In this document: piece by piece, positions 33,356 through 42,426 of the stretch | How positions within the stretch are numbered: position 1 is the stretch's first letter | How the letters are laid out: each line of letters opens with the position of its first letter | DNA from: Chitinophagaceae bacterium | GTDB lineage: Bacteria; Bacteroidota; Bacteroidia; Chitinophagales; Chitinophagaceae | Reading direction: 5' to 3' | Assembly: GCA_023251255.1 (NCBI GenBank) | Contig: JAHEZD010000020.1 | Location: 1-64,000 of the forward strand | Length of the DNA stretch: 64,000 nt | Notes under the pieces: model-generated | Databases searched by the model: none | What the model was told of the DNA's origin: nothing | What the model saw: only the letters and a program-made list of their open reading frames with translations | Program-made: the position numbers and the translations under genes

Positions 33356-34585
33356 TTAGGTATGGTGCACAATACTTTCTTTCAGGAACGGATGGTACTT
33401 TGGTATCAATGGTTTGCTTGCCAATGATTTGCTTACAAAGAATATCATCAATCCAACAAATAAGCTAAGGATTCCGAAATCGAACCAGCCCAATGTTACA
33501 TGGTCCTTGCTGATGCTCCCCATTACTTGTTGATAATAATCAATCCAGTGACCAAATATGATCAACACGGCCATAAAAGTAATCAACGTGTAATTCCTTT
33601 TGGCTGCACGCTTCATCAAAATCAATATCGGGCAGATAAAGTTGATAATCAGGTTCAAGAAGAAAATGCCCTTATATGGCCCCTGCACCCTATGCTTGAA
33701 ATAAATGGTTTCCTCTGGCTGGTTGGAATACCAAATCAGCATATATTGGGAGAACCACAAGTAGGTCCAGAAGATGGAAAAGGCAAACATGAATTTACCG
33801 ATGTCATGTAAGTGCTCCTGATTGGTATATTCCAAATAACCTTTGTTCTTTAAGTAAACAACCCAAAGGGCTATCAAACTCATCCCTGCCACAAAAGTGC
33901 TGGCAAAATTGTACCAACTGTACATGGTACTGTACCAATGTGCATCAATGCTCATCATCCATAACCAAGGAACAGTTGAGCCTACTGTTAAGCCAAACCA
34001 AACCAAGAATGTAGCAGCACGAACCGTATTTTGTTTGATGAAAGCCGCACCGGAAACCCCATTCATTGCAGCCTCATCAGCTTCGTTGCTTAGTTTGCGG
34101 ATCCTCCATCCCAACAAAGCCCATAAACCAATGGCCAATGTTGTCCAGATAAAAAAGAAAGTGGGATTAAGGAATCCAAGTTTGCCTTTTAAAATAGGGT
34201 CCGTCTTTGCCTCTTCGCTTAACCAATGGTATATGTCGTGGTTCTTTCCAATAAATACAACGTATATCAATACCACGAAAGTAATGCTACCAAAAATGGG
34301 CACCATAGTAGAAATAGCTTCGGTTACTCTTCTGAAAGATATTTGCCAACCGCCCCAAGCCATAGTGGTGGCGCAAATAAAGAACATGGCAGCATTGCAA
34401 ACCAATGTCCAATAAATGGTATTGTACATCAAGGTTCCCAAGAATATTGCACGTTCATGTTCATCCTTGCTCATCCCTTTGGTAACGAGTCCAATAATGA
34501 AAGCCACCAAGCCAATGCCTATCAAAGCAAGTGACCATGTTTTCATTTTTCCGGGAATCTCAAAACGTTCTCTGATAGATGCCAT
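33356..34585 (-). CDS. actF: Alternative complex III subunit F, NrfD-like
   Basis: 409 aa from ATG 34585 (MASIRERFEIPG). The open frame runs 27 codons further upstream, but that part is the translation of a dispersed repeat (34605-34669), so the ATG is preferred. About ten helices (WSLALIGIGLVAFIIGLV; NAAMFFICATTMAWGGW; TFLVWFGLTVGSTVPWLWMM) are of the NrfD/PsrC type. It is a membrane subunit of the quinol-oxidising complex, paralogous to ActC. It is last of the six act genes, before coxB. Confidence 0.92.
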   Translation of the reverse strand: MASIRERFEIPGKMKTWSLALIGIGLVAFIIGLVTKGMSKDEHERAIFLGTLMYNTIYWTLVCNAAMFFICATTMAWGGWQISFRRVTEAISTMVPIFGSITFVVLIYVVFIGKNHDIYHWLSEEAKTDPILKGKLGFLNPTFFFIWTTLAIGLWALLGWRIRKLSNEADEAAMNGVSGAAFIKQNTVRAATFLVWFGLTVGSTVPWLWMMSIDAHWYSTMYSWYNFASTFVAGMSLIALWVVYLKNKGYLEYTNQEHLHDIGKFMFAFSIFWTYLWFSQYMLIWYSNQPEETIYFKHRVQGPYKGIFFLNLIINFICPILILMKRAAKRNYTLITFMAVLIIFGHWIDYYQQVMGSISKDHVTLGWFDFGILSLFVGLMIFFVSKSLASKPLIPKYHPFLKESIVHHT

Positions 34586-34604
34586 TGTAAAAATTTTTTT
34601 CTTT

Positions 34605-34669
34605 GTCAACCTAGGCTTGTCGAAGGCCCTTTTATTTTTTACATCATGTTTCGACCAGCTCAACATGAT
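34605..34669. repeat. Dispersed inverted repeat, actE-actF gap
   Basis: GTCAACCTAGGCTTGTCGAA at 34605 and its inverse partner TTTCGACCAGCTCAACATGA up to 34669. It is the same element type as at 43456-43572 and 62561-62634. It creates a false N-terminal extension of actF. Confidence 0.7.
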
Positions 34670-34680
34670 ATTCTCTTATT

Positions 34681-35310
34681 CTATTTTGCTGCTGTTTCTG
34701 TTTTTGCAGGGGCTGCTGTTGCTTTTGCAGCAGCCTGTTTTTTCTTGATATAGTAAATAATGTCCCAGCGTTGCTTCCTGTTCAATTGGGAAGCATAACT
34801 GCCCATCGTATTCTTGCCATAAGTAACGGAATAGAACATTTGACCTTCTGGCATTTTACTTACAACCGCATCAGCTATTAAATTCTTCGGTGCTGCAGGA
34901 AATGGGCCGCTACCATCTTTCCACAAAGGGCCGTTGCCATCCAAATTCTTTCCATGGCAAATACCGCAGTTAATGAGGTACATTCTTTCTGCTTCTGTTA
35001 ATTGCTCTTCTGTTAAGGAATCAACTGGGCTTTTTACGGATTTTGATGCAACATAATTCGTTGTGTCACCCAACGCATCTTTTGCATAGGGGAATGGCAT
35101 TTCCTCACCCCTGGCAATGGTGCCTTTAACAGGCATGTTATCATAATAGATTCCTGAATCCTTCAAATTGCTATGATCTGCATAAGTTTCGTAAGCCCTA
35201 CTATAAGCCATGTCGGGCATATAAATGTCATTCGGCTTACGCTTCACGTCACTGCAGCTTACAATAACAACTGCAGCAGTTAAAAAAGCTATGATGGTTA
35301 ATTTCTTCAT
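34681..35310 (-). CDS. actE: Alternative complex III subunit E, monohaem cytochrome c lipoprotein
   Basis: 209 aa. Signal peptide with lipobox VVIVSC, then a class I cytochrome c domain with one haem site CGICHGKNLDGNG and the axial Met probably in AVVSKMPEGQM or NTMGSY. An Ala/Lys-rich tail ends the protein. It is anchored on the periplasmic face and carries electrons from ActA towards the oxidase. It lies 21 bp after the actD stop. Confidence 0.92.
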   Translation of the reverse strand: MKKLTIIAFLTAAVVIVSCSDVKRKPNDIYMPDMAYSRAYETYADHSNLKDSGIYYDNMPVKGTIARGEEMPFPYAKDALGDTTNYVASKSVKSPVDSLTEEQLTEAERMYLINCGICHGKNLDGNGPLWKDGSGPFPAAPKNLIADAVVSKMPEGQMFYSVTYGKNTMGSYASQLNRKQRWDIIYYIKKKQAAAKATAAPAKTETAAK

Positions 35311-35331
35311 CTTGTTCGTCGTTATCTATAA

Positions 35332-35919
35332 TTAAGCAAGAACTGTGTTTGTCTGAAAAGGCATTTCATCTTTGTCATATCTACCAAGCCACCAACCATC
35401 TTCTGCTATTTCTGTTTTCACTTCCACTGCTCCTGCATTGGAAAGGAATGCTTCCAAATCGGCCGTATTTGTTTTTTCCGTACACTCAATTACCATTACA
35501 AACAAATCATCCGTTGCCCTTTCATGGAAATGGTGCTTCTTAACAAAAGGCGCCAATTGGCAGATATAACAAAATGTCAACACCATACCTACTGCTGCAA
35601 ACAATACAGTCAGTTCAAAAATAATCGGAATCCAAGCTGGCAATGCAAAATGTGGCTTGCCCCCAATATCCAAGGGCCAGTCTTTTGTGAAAACCCAACT
35701 AATGCAGCTCAATGCTGTAGTGGTTCCTGTAATGCCATAAATAAAACCGGCCGTGTGCAAACTTGTTTCCCTCATGCCCAATGCATGATCCAAGCCGTGC
35801 ACAGCAAAAGGCGTGTACACATCATGAATTTTATAACCAGCAGTACGGACCTTTTTTACTGCAGGAAACAAAACGGCTTCATCATCGAAACAGCCAACTA
35901 CAAATTTCTTTTTTGCCAT
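35332..35919 (-). CDS. actD: Alternative complex III subunit D (DUF3341)
   Basis: 195 aa from ATG 35919. The N-terminal soluble part (KKFVVGCFDDEAVLFPAVKKVRTAGYKIHDVYTPFAVHGLD) is followed by two membrane helices (LHTAGFIYGITGTTTALSCIS; IPIIFELTVLFAAVGMVLTFCYI) and a cytoplasmic tail. It is a structural subunit linking ActC and ActF in known complexes. Confidence 0.9.
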   Translation of the reverse strand: MAKKKFVVGCFDDEAVLFPAVKKVRTAGYKIHDVYTPFAVHGLDHALGMRETSLHTAGFIYGITGTTTALSCISWVFTKDWPLDIGGKPHFALPAWIPIIFELTVLFAAVGMVLTFCYICQLAPFVKKHHFHERATDDLFVMVIECTEKTNTADLEAFLSNAGAVEVKTEIAEDGWWLGRYDKDEMPFQTNTVLA

Positions 35920-35934
35920 AGTCAATTTTTATGT

Positions 35935-36011
35935 CCATAAACCATGGTCCATGGACCATAGTGAAATCTTGTTCTTAATTTGCCACCGACTATCAACAGT
36001 CGACAGTGGAC
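35935..36011. repeat. Period-7 word arrays in the actC-actD gap
   Basis: Four contiguous heptamers CCATAAA, CCATGGT, CCATGGA, CCATAGT (35935-35962). After 25 bp there are three more of a different word: GACTATC, AACAGTC, GACAGTG (35988-36008). Each has an exact 7-bp period and a fixed core, CCAT or RAC. Confidence 0.7.
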
Positions 36012-36017
36012 CTCCTC

Positions 36018-37457
36018 CTAATGTGCATATTCATGGGCAAACTCATCTGCCAGTTTCCCTTCCATCGTGCCCATCCTTTCTTTCTGGCCTTCTCCCGTAA
36101 TTTTCAATACATATTTGATTTCCGCAACGGCTATTACAGGGAAGTATTTAGCAAAGAGGAAGAAGCAAGTAAAGAACAATCCAAAAGTCCCCATGTAAAA
36201 TCCTATTTCCCATATTGAAGGACTATAGTAAACAGACCAGCTACTTGGCAAATAATCACGGTAAACGGAAGTAACGATGATTACAAAACGTTCGAACCAC
36301 ATACCCACATTCACGATTACGCTCATGAAGAAGGTTACAAACAGGTTCCTCCTCATTTTCCTCCACCAGAAAATCTGTGGGCTCAATACGTTACAGGCCA
36401 TCATGCCCCAATAGCTCCAGCCATAAGGACTGAACAAATTGGCACGGCTATACCAGAAGGTATACCCTTCATATTTGTTTTGGGAATACCAGCCCATGAA
36501 CAGTTCTGTCAAATAAGCGATACCCACAATGGAGCCAGTTAATACAATTACTTTGTTCATCGCCTCAATATGGCCCATGGTTACATAGTCCGTTAATCCA
36601 AAAACCTTCCTTACTACCACCAACAATGTTTGTGTCATGGCAAATCCGGAAAAGATGGCACCAGCTACGAAGTAAGGAGGGAAGATGGTGGTATGCCAGC
36701 CGGGAACTACTGAGGTGGCGAAGTCAAAAGATACGATGGTATGTACAGACAATACCAACGGTGTACTCAAACCAGCCAATACCAATGATAAACTTTCGTG
36801 GCGTTGCCAGTGCTTCGTGGAACCTGTCCAACCAAAAGAAGCTATACCATATAAATGTTTACGTAATTTAGTTTTTGCCCTGTCCCTTACCGTTGCAAAG
36901 TCAGGGATCAAGCCAGAATACCAGAATAACAGTGATACAGTGAAGTAAGTGGAGATGGCAAATACGTCCCACAACAATGGTGAGTTGAAATTCACCCAAA
37001 GAGGGCCCCTTGTATTGGGATAAGGTAGTACAAAGAATGCCATCCAAACCCTACCCATGTGGAATATAGGGAACTGACCGGCACACATTACCGCAAAAAT
37101 GGTCATCGCTTCTGCTGCCCTGTTCACACCTGTTCTCCAGCCTTGCCTAAACAATAAAAGGATGGCCGAAATCAGTGTACCAGCGTGACCGATACCTACC
37201 CACCATACAAAGTTGGTAATGTCCCAGCCCCAACCAATGGTCTTGTTCAGGTTCCACTGGCCTATACCGTAAGTAACCTCACGGTAAACGCTGTAAACCC
37301 CAAACATCAGCATGGATACAGATACAAAAAAACCAATGTACCAAAGCCTGCTTGGTTTTGCTTCGATTGGGCGAATGATATCTTCCGTTACCTGGTGATA
37401 CGTTTTATCACCATACACCAACGGTTCCCTTAATTGCGATTCGTACTTTACACTCAT
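36018..37457 (-). CDS. actC: Alternative complex III subunit C, NrfD-like quinol-binding subunit
   Basis: 479 aa with ten helices. NrfD/PsrC family: WDITNFVWWVGIGHAGTLISAILLLF, FHMGRVWMAFFVLPYPNTRGPLWVNFNSPLLWDVFAI, SVHTIVSFDFATSVVPGWHTTIFPPYFV and MWFERFVIIVTSVYRDYLPS. It holds the menaquinol site and a proposed proton path at the membrane, next to the Fe-S protein ActB. It lies 117 bp after actB, with a hairpin in the gap. Confidence 0.94.
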   Translation of the reverse strand: MSVKYESQLREPLVYGDKTYHQVTEDIIRPIEAKPSRLWYIGFFVSVSMLMFGVYSVYREVTYGIGQWNLNKTIGWGWDITNFVWWVGIGHAGTLISAILLLFRQGWRTGVNRAAEAMTIFAVMCAGQFPIFHMGRVWMAFFVLPYPNTRGPLWVNFNSPLLWDVFAISTYFTVSLLFWYSGLIPDFATVRDRAKTKLRKHLYGIASFGWTGSTKHWQRHESLSLVLAGLSTPLVLSVHTIVSFDFATSVVPGWHTTIFPPYFVAGAIFSGFAMTQTLLVVVRKVFGLTDYVTMGHIEAMNKVIVLTGSIVGIAYLTELFMGWYSQNKYEGYTFWYSRANLFSPYGWSYWGMMACNVLSPQIFWWRKMRRNLFVTFFMSVIVNVGMWFERFVIIVTSVYRDYLPSSWSVYYSPSIWEIGFYMGTFGLFFTCFFLFAKYFPVIAVAEIKYVLKITGEGQKERMGTMEGKLADEFAHEYAH

Positions 37458-37555
37458 ATTATAAGCTTTGAGCCTTCACAGCCATGCTGTTATGCTTTTC
37501 TTTTATGTAACCAGCTTTTATTCCTTGTTCTTCTTCTATTGTACTGCACCCTTTT

Positions 37556-37571
37556 ACGATTGAACAATCGT
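37556..37571 (-). promoter_or_regulatory. Hairpin just after the actB stop
   Basis: Arms ACGATTG (37556-37562) and CAATCGT (37565-37571) with a 2-base centre, ending 3 bp from the actB stop codon. No strong T-run follows. It may be an intercistronic processing or stability site. Confidence 0.4.
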
Positions 37572-37574
37572 TAA

Positions 37575-40500
37575 TTATGCATGTTCCTTTTTCTCCGCCC
37601 CTTGCTCCTCTTCCCTATTCCTAACCTTGGCCAAATAGCTAACGTTTGGTAACACATGTAGCTGCTCCAGCGAATAGAACAAACGGTTGGCATTATCTGA
37701 ACGGTGAGCAGTTACTGCACTCTTCTTGTCATTTACATTACCAAAAACGATGGCTTCGGTTGGGCAGGATTGTTGACAAGCAACTTTCAGGTCCCATTTC
37801 TTGCCTTCACCACCAGTTTCCAACGGACGGCTTTCTTTCTTGGCCTTCAACTTTCCTTCCTGTAAACGTTGTACGCAGAAAGAACATTTTTCAATGACAC
37901 CCCTTGAACGAACAGTAACATCGGGGTTCAACACCATCCTTGTTAAGTCATCATTCATTAAGTGTACAGTATCGTTCAGTTCATCCTGATTATGGGGGAA
38001 GCTATCGGCACCGCTATAATCGGCCCAGTTAAAGCGACGAACCTTATAAGGACAGTTGTTGGCGCAATACCTTGTACCGATACAACGGTTATAGGTCATT
38101 TGGTTCAAACCTTCGCTGCTATGGTTAGTAGCTGCAACAGGGCAAACGTTTTCACAAGGAGCATTATCGCAATGTTGGCACATCAATGGTTGGAAAACAA
38201 CTTTTGGGTTGTTTGCATCACCGCTATAATAACGGTCAATCCTTAACCATTGCATATCATGGAAACGCAGTACTTCCGGTTTACCAACAACAGCTACGTT
38301 GTTTTCAGCAGTACAAGCAACTACGCAGGCTCCGCAACCATTACAAGCATTCAAATCAATGCTCATGCCCCATTTGGCACCTGGCTTATCATAAGAACCG
38401 TAAATAGTGGCATCCTTACGGAAGTTGGCCAATCCACCAAATGGTTTCGCTTCTTCTTCACGGTCATCCAGCACTACCGTAGGATCTTTTTTCAGTTCGG
38501 CCAGCGTTAGTTCCTTCATTACCTCGGTACGGTTACCTTGGTCTGTATTGTAAATGTTATGTGTTTGCGTTAACGCAACAGGATATTTATCTTTTGTGTC
38601 AGTCAGTGTAACACTAGCTACGTTGAAACTTACTGTTCCGTTGCTCAAGCTAGCAAAAGGAAAAGCATTTGCGCCAACAGTGTTTTTATGCTCATCAACG
38701 GTTGCACGGCCAACCTTTGCATCGCGACCATAACCAACAGCCACACCAACAGTATCGGCATGTGTACCAGGTATGATCAATGCAGGAAGTTTAATGCTCT
38801 TACCATTGGCCTTTATTTCCACCACATGTTTTGGTGGGTTTACTTCATAGCTGTCTGCTTGGCCGTTATTGTCCAAGTCGATACCCAATAATGTTTTGGC
38901 CATTGCAGGTGAAACTATTAAATAGTTATCCCATGTGGCCCTCGTAATTGGGTCCGGCATTTCCATCAACCACGGATTTGCTGCACCTTGACCTGCTCCG
39001 ATGGCTATTTTTTGGTAAAGCTGCAATTCGATTCCTGTTTGGCCGGCCTTGGTGGCATCAACCGCTGCAGATAAGGAACCAGCGTTGTACGCAGCACTCG
39101 AAAGTGCTACGGTAGCAGGAACAATATTCAAATCTGTCAATACCTTGCTCGTAGCTGTTTCACCGCCCATTACACCCAATTGCAAAACTTTGTTCCAGCC
39201 ATTTTCGCCGCCAACCTTTGCACCCCAATATGTTTTAAGGAAGGAAACATAATCGGCAGTGGCACCACTCCATTTCAACAGGCTATCCTGCCATTGGCGG
39301 GTCTTGAACAATGGATTGATGGTTGGTTGCAAGAAGGAGAAATGACCGGATTTCGGTTCAGCATCTCCCCAGCTCTCCAAATAGTGATGGTCGGGAATAA
39401 CATATTTGCATAACTGTGTTGTTTCATCAGCCTTGCTGTTGAAAGACACGCTCACTTTTACATTTTTTATTCCTGCTTTGAACTTCTCGGCATCAAACCA
39501 AGAATAAGCAGGGTTGGCACCAACAATCAACAATGCACCAACAGATTTTGCATTCATCGATTCAACCAGTGCCGCAAAATCACCATCAACACCTTTTCTG
39601 GCATTGTTGGTAGAGCTCCAGTCAATTGTTTTGCCACCAGCACCAATGGCTTCATTGATGGCATTCACAATAACCTGCACATGCTTGTCATTGCTTCCAG
39701 AAACAACCAGGGCCTCCCCTTTATGTTCAGACAGTTCCTTTGCTGTTTTTGCAATGGCTGCTTTCAAATCCTTATCGGTAATGGTATCCTTTCCTGCCCC
39801 ACCCAGTGCAGCCAATAAAGCAGAAGCAATGGCCCCTGTTTCAGATGGACGGTGGAGGTACCTATCATCGGCATTGGAACCTGTTAAGCTGGCCACACTT
39901 TCAAATTGAATGTGCTTGCTCATGTCCAATTTCTTCTCACTCAGTTTTTTGCCAACAGCATATTGCTTGGCAAATTCAATTGGGCTTATCCAGGTTCCCA
40001 AGAAGTCTGCGCCCAAGCTTACAATTACTTTGGCATTGTCAAAACGGTAACTGGGAATGGCTTTTTTGCCATAAGTAGCTTCGTTTGCCAATAAAATGCC
40101 GCTATAGGAAACTGCATCATAAGTTACATGTTGCAGTGTTGGGTACTTTGTTTTGAACTGGTTGATTACTTCTAAAGAAGAGGGGGAATTGATGGTGCTT
40201 GTCAACAAAACAACGCTTCCTGCACTGGGTAATGCTTCAGCTAATGATTTATCAATTGCTTCAAGCGTTACCTCTTTTCCATCAATTGTTGGGAACCTCA
40301 ACCTGGCCCCATCATATAAATCCAATACGCTCGCTTGCACCCTTGCACTTGTACCACCGCCAGTAATTGGGGATGCTTCATTCCCTTCTATTTTGATTGG
40401 CCGGCCATCGCGCACTTTCGCTACAACACTTACAGCATCTCCATCCTGAACATAAGTAGTTGCATAATAATTGGCCACACCGGGCACAATGTCTTCTGGC

Positions 40501-40736
40501 CTATTGGCAAAAGGAATGGCTTTTTTTACAGGCACTTCGCAACTGGCAGCAACCGCCGCTGCCGCAGTACTGAAGCCCAAATATTTCAGGAAGTCCCTAC
40601 GAGGGGTCTTGGTTTCCATAAAGCCCTTATCATCTGCTTCAAAAGGAAGTTCTTCGTTGAACTCATTTTTTGCTGATTGCTGAAAAGCTTCAGAATTGTT
40701 CAATTCCCCAAAACTTTGCCAATGCTTTTTATCCAT
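37575..40736 (-). CDS. actB: Alternative complex III subunit B, Fe-S/molybdopterin-like protein
   Basis: 1053 aa from ATG 40736; TTG 40745 is the alternative. A Tat-type motif RRDFLKYLG followed by a hydrophobic stretch exports it folded. The large middle is the molybdopterin-oxidoreductase fold without an obvious cofactor ligand. The C-terminal ferredoxin part carries four Cys clusters: CNGCGACVVAC, CQHCDNAPCENVCP, CIGTRYCANNCP, and CSFC with CQQSCP. This matches three 4Fe-4S plus one 3Fe-4S in known complexes. It forms the electron wire from the quinol site to the haems of ActA. Confidence 0.95.
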   Translation of the reverse strand: MDKKHWQSFGELNNSEAFQQSAKNEFNEELPFEADDKGFMETKTPRRDFLKYLGFSTAAAAVAASCEVPVKKAIPFANRPEDIVPGVANYYATTYVQDGDAVSVVAKVRDGRPIKIEGNEASPITGGGTSARVQASVLDLYDGARLRFPTIDGKEVTLEAIDKSLAEALPSAGSVVLLTSTINSPSSLEVINQFKTKYPTLQHVTYDAVSYSGILLANEATYGKKAIPSYRFDNAKVIVSLGADFLGTWISPIEFAKQYAVGKKLSEKKLDMSKHIQFESVASLTGSNADDRYLHRPSETGAIASALLAALGGAGKDTITDKDLKAAIAKTAKELSEHKGEALVVSGSNDKHVQVIVNAINEAIGAGGKTIDWSSTNNARKGVDGDFAALVESMNAKSVGALLIVGANPAYSWFDAEKFKAGIKNVKVSVSFNSKADETTQLCKYVIPDHHYLESWGDAEPKSGHFSFLQPTINPLFKTRQWQDSLLKWSGATADYVSFLKTYWGAKVGGENGWNKVLQLGVMGGETATSKVLTDLNIVPATVALSSAAYNAGSLSAAVDATKAGQTGIELQLYQKIAIGAGQGAANPWLMEMPDPITRATWDNYLIVSPAMAKTLLGIDLDNNGQADSYEVNPPKHVVEIKANGKSIKLPALIIPGTHADTVGVAVGYGRDAKVGRATVDEHKNTVGANAFPFASLSNGTVSFNVASVTLTDTKDKYPVALTQTHNIYNTDQGNRTEVMKELTLAELKKDPTVVLDDREEEAKPFGGLANFRKDATIYGSYDKPGAKWGMSIDLNACNGCGACVVACTAENNVAVVGKPEVLRFHDMQWLRIDRYYSGDANNPKVVFQPLMCQHCDNAPCENVCPVAATNHSSEGLNQMTYNRCIGTRYCANNCPYKVRRFNWADYSGADSFPHNQDELNDTVHLMNDDLTRMVLNPDVTVRSRGVIEKCSFCVQRLQEGKLKAKKESRPLETGGEGKKWDLKVACQQSCPTEAIVFGNVNDKKSAVTAHRSDNANRLFYSLEQLHVLPNVSYLAKVRNREEEQGAEKKEHA

Positions 40737-40740
40737 AATG

Positions 40741-40862
40741 CTCAATGTGATAATTTGATAACTAGCTAATGTGCTAATTCGATAATGTGCTAATCTGCCA
40801 ATGTAAAAAACCGCTGCTGTTCCATTAGCAAATCAGCACATTGGCTAATTTGCTAATTACAT
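40741..40862. repeat. Period-8 word array with inverted half, actA-actB gap
   Basis: Eight octamers in register from 40741: CTCAATGT, GATAATTT, GATAACTA, GCTAATGT, and then GCTAATTC, GATAATGT, GCTAATCT, GCCAATGT (to 40804). After a spacer, words of the same family appear in mostly inverted order (40823-40862: ATTAGCAA, ATCAGCAC, then GGCTAAT, GCTAAT). It fills the whole gap between two core subunits. Confidence 0.8.
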
Positions 40863-40864
40863 TT

Positions 40865-42187
40865 TTAGTAGTGACACTTCTGGCACTCTGTTCCACCAAT
40901 TTTCTCTACGGTAATCTTATTGAAATATTTAGCGGTATCCAGTTTGATGTTCTCTTTCTTGAAGCCTTTTTCTATCAGGTCAGCTTCGTCCTTGTCCATT
41001 TCTTTCTTGATGTCTTCATGGAACTTTTCATAGATGCTGTAGAAACCGTTCTCCTTGAACTGTACCTTGGTTTCCCTGTGGCAGTTAACGCACCAGCCCA
41101 TGCTCAGTTCTGCAAATTGCTTCACCTCGCCCATGGCAGTGATTTCGCCATGGCAGGTCTGGCACTGTACCTTACCAGCTTTTGTATGCTGGCTATGGTT
41201 GAAGTAAACGTGATCGGGTAGGTTATGTATCTTGGTCCACTCAATTGGTCTTGCTTTGGAAGCATCCCATTCAGCAGCCTTGGCCGGATTGAAACCAGCG
41301 TATTCATACAGTTTCTTGATTTGAGCTGTGCCGTCCACTTCTTTGCCTTCGGCGTCAAACAGTTTTTCGCCTTTGTACTCATTGATGGCCTTGTGGCAGT
41401 TCATACAAACATTCACAGAAGGAATATTGGCATGTTTGCCCTGCTCCGCACCACCATGGCAGTATAGGCAGTTAATCTGGTTGGTACCAGCATGTACTTT
41501 ATGTGAGTAGAAAATAGGTTGCTGAGGTTGGTATTCTTTATTCCTTCCCAATCCAATGGCCCCCTTTGTAGTCATATAACCACCAACAACAAACAATACC
41601 ACAATAACCATGGCTATATAGGCCTTGTTTTTCCAGAATGCAATTGGTTCGGGGGCTGGAATACCCGATTTATCATCGGAAAGCTTCTTGAGGTTGGAGT
41701 TAACCTGTAATAAAGTAAGTGCTACAACAGCTAATATTAAGGTAAGGATGCCGAAAAGAAGGGAATTGTCTGATTCTGCAGCTTTCGCACCAGCCCCTCC
41801 AGCACCAGCAGTTTCAACAGTTGGTTTCCAATTCTTGATATAATCCAGAACCAAATCAATCTGTTTATCATCCAAAACGCCTTCAAAAGCATTCATCACC
41901 GTACCATTGTACTCTTTTACCAACGCAGAAGCATAAGGGTCAGTTTTCGCGTAGGCACTGCTGTTCTTGATCCATTTATGCAAATTTGCCCTATTTCCCT
42001 TCCATCTGTCTTCCACGCCCATCAATGCTGGACCGGTTAATTTCTGGTCAAGTTTATGGCAGGAAGCACAGTTGGCATTAAATAATGCTTTACCGTCCTG
42101 TGCAAGCGATGTGTTACTAATAAAGGATAATCCTATAAGGAGAATCGTGCTAAGAATGATTGTTTTGGCTAATCTTCTGTGAGTCAT
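40865..42187 (-). CDS. actA: Alternative complex III subunit A, multihaem cytochrome c (six CxxCH)
   Basis: 440 aa from ATG 42187. A signal helix is followed by a class I cytochrome c domain with CASCH (QDGKALFNANCASCHKLD). A membrane helix (SLLFGILTLILAVVALTLLQV) and a second hydrophobic stretch (AYIAMVIVVLFVVGGYMTTKG) come next. The C-terminal part has five haem sites: CLYCH, CMNCH, CQTCH, CVNCH and CQKCH. The canonical ActA has five haems, so the N-terminal cytochrome is an extra module. It is first in the operon and collects electrons from ActB. Confidence 0.93.
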   Translation of the reverse strand: MTHRRLAKTIILSTILLIGLSFISNTSLAQDGKALFNANCASCHKLDQKLTGPALMGVEDRWKGNRANLHKWIKNSSAYAKTDPYASALVKEYNGTVMNAFEGVLDDKQIDLVLDYIKNWKPTVETAGAGGAGAKAAESDNSLLFGILTLILAVVALTLLQVNSNLKKLSDDKSGIPAPEPIAFWKNKAYIAMVIVVLFVVGGYMTTKGAIGLGRNKEYQPQQPIFYSHKVHAGTNQINCLYCHGGAEQGKHANIPSVNVCMNCHKAINEYKGEKLFDAEGKEVDGTAQIKKLYEYAGFNPAKAAEWDASKARPIEWTKIHNLPDHVYFNHSQHTKAGKVQCQTCHGEITAMGEVKQFAELSMGWCVNCHRETKVQFKENGFYSIYEKFHEDIKKEMDKDEADLIEKGFKKENIKLDTAKYFNKITVEKIGGTECQKCHY

Positions 42188-42235
42188 ATTCACAAACTGT
42201 TGTTCTAAGTGTGGAAAAATATTCCTGAACGGTTG

Positions 42236-42268
42236 CAAAAATATGACACCACGTTGACAAAAACACAA
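42236..42268 (-). promoter_or_regulatory. Promoter of the act-cox operon
   Basis: Minus strand: -7 box TATTTTTG (42236-42243) exactly fits TAnnTTTG; TTG at 42266-42268 with a 22-bp spacer. Transcription should start near 42229, leaving a leader of about 42 nt before the actA ATG. Confidence 0.7.
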
Positions 42269-42426
42269 TGTTAAAAAATTTTTTTTAGCCTTATCCAGCT
42301 TGCATTTCAGGCGATTGGAGAAGAAGGCTTTCTATTTGTGTCATGTTTTCGTAAACGGTTTCACCAGTTAAACAATTTCTTTTCTCGATAAAAGATAAGT
42401 GGAATTTTTGCCACACCTTCGCTGCC

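Noticed and set aside
37646-40683. Many open frames antisense to actB
   Set aside because: All are shadows of the long actB coding frame, without initiation context or family similarity.
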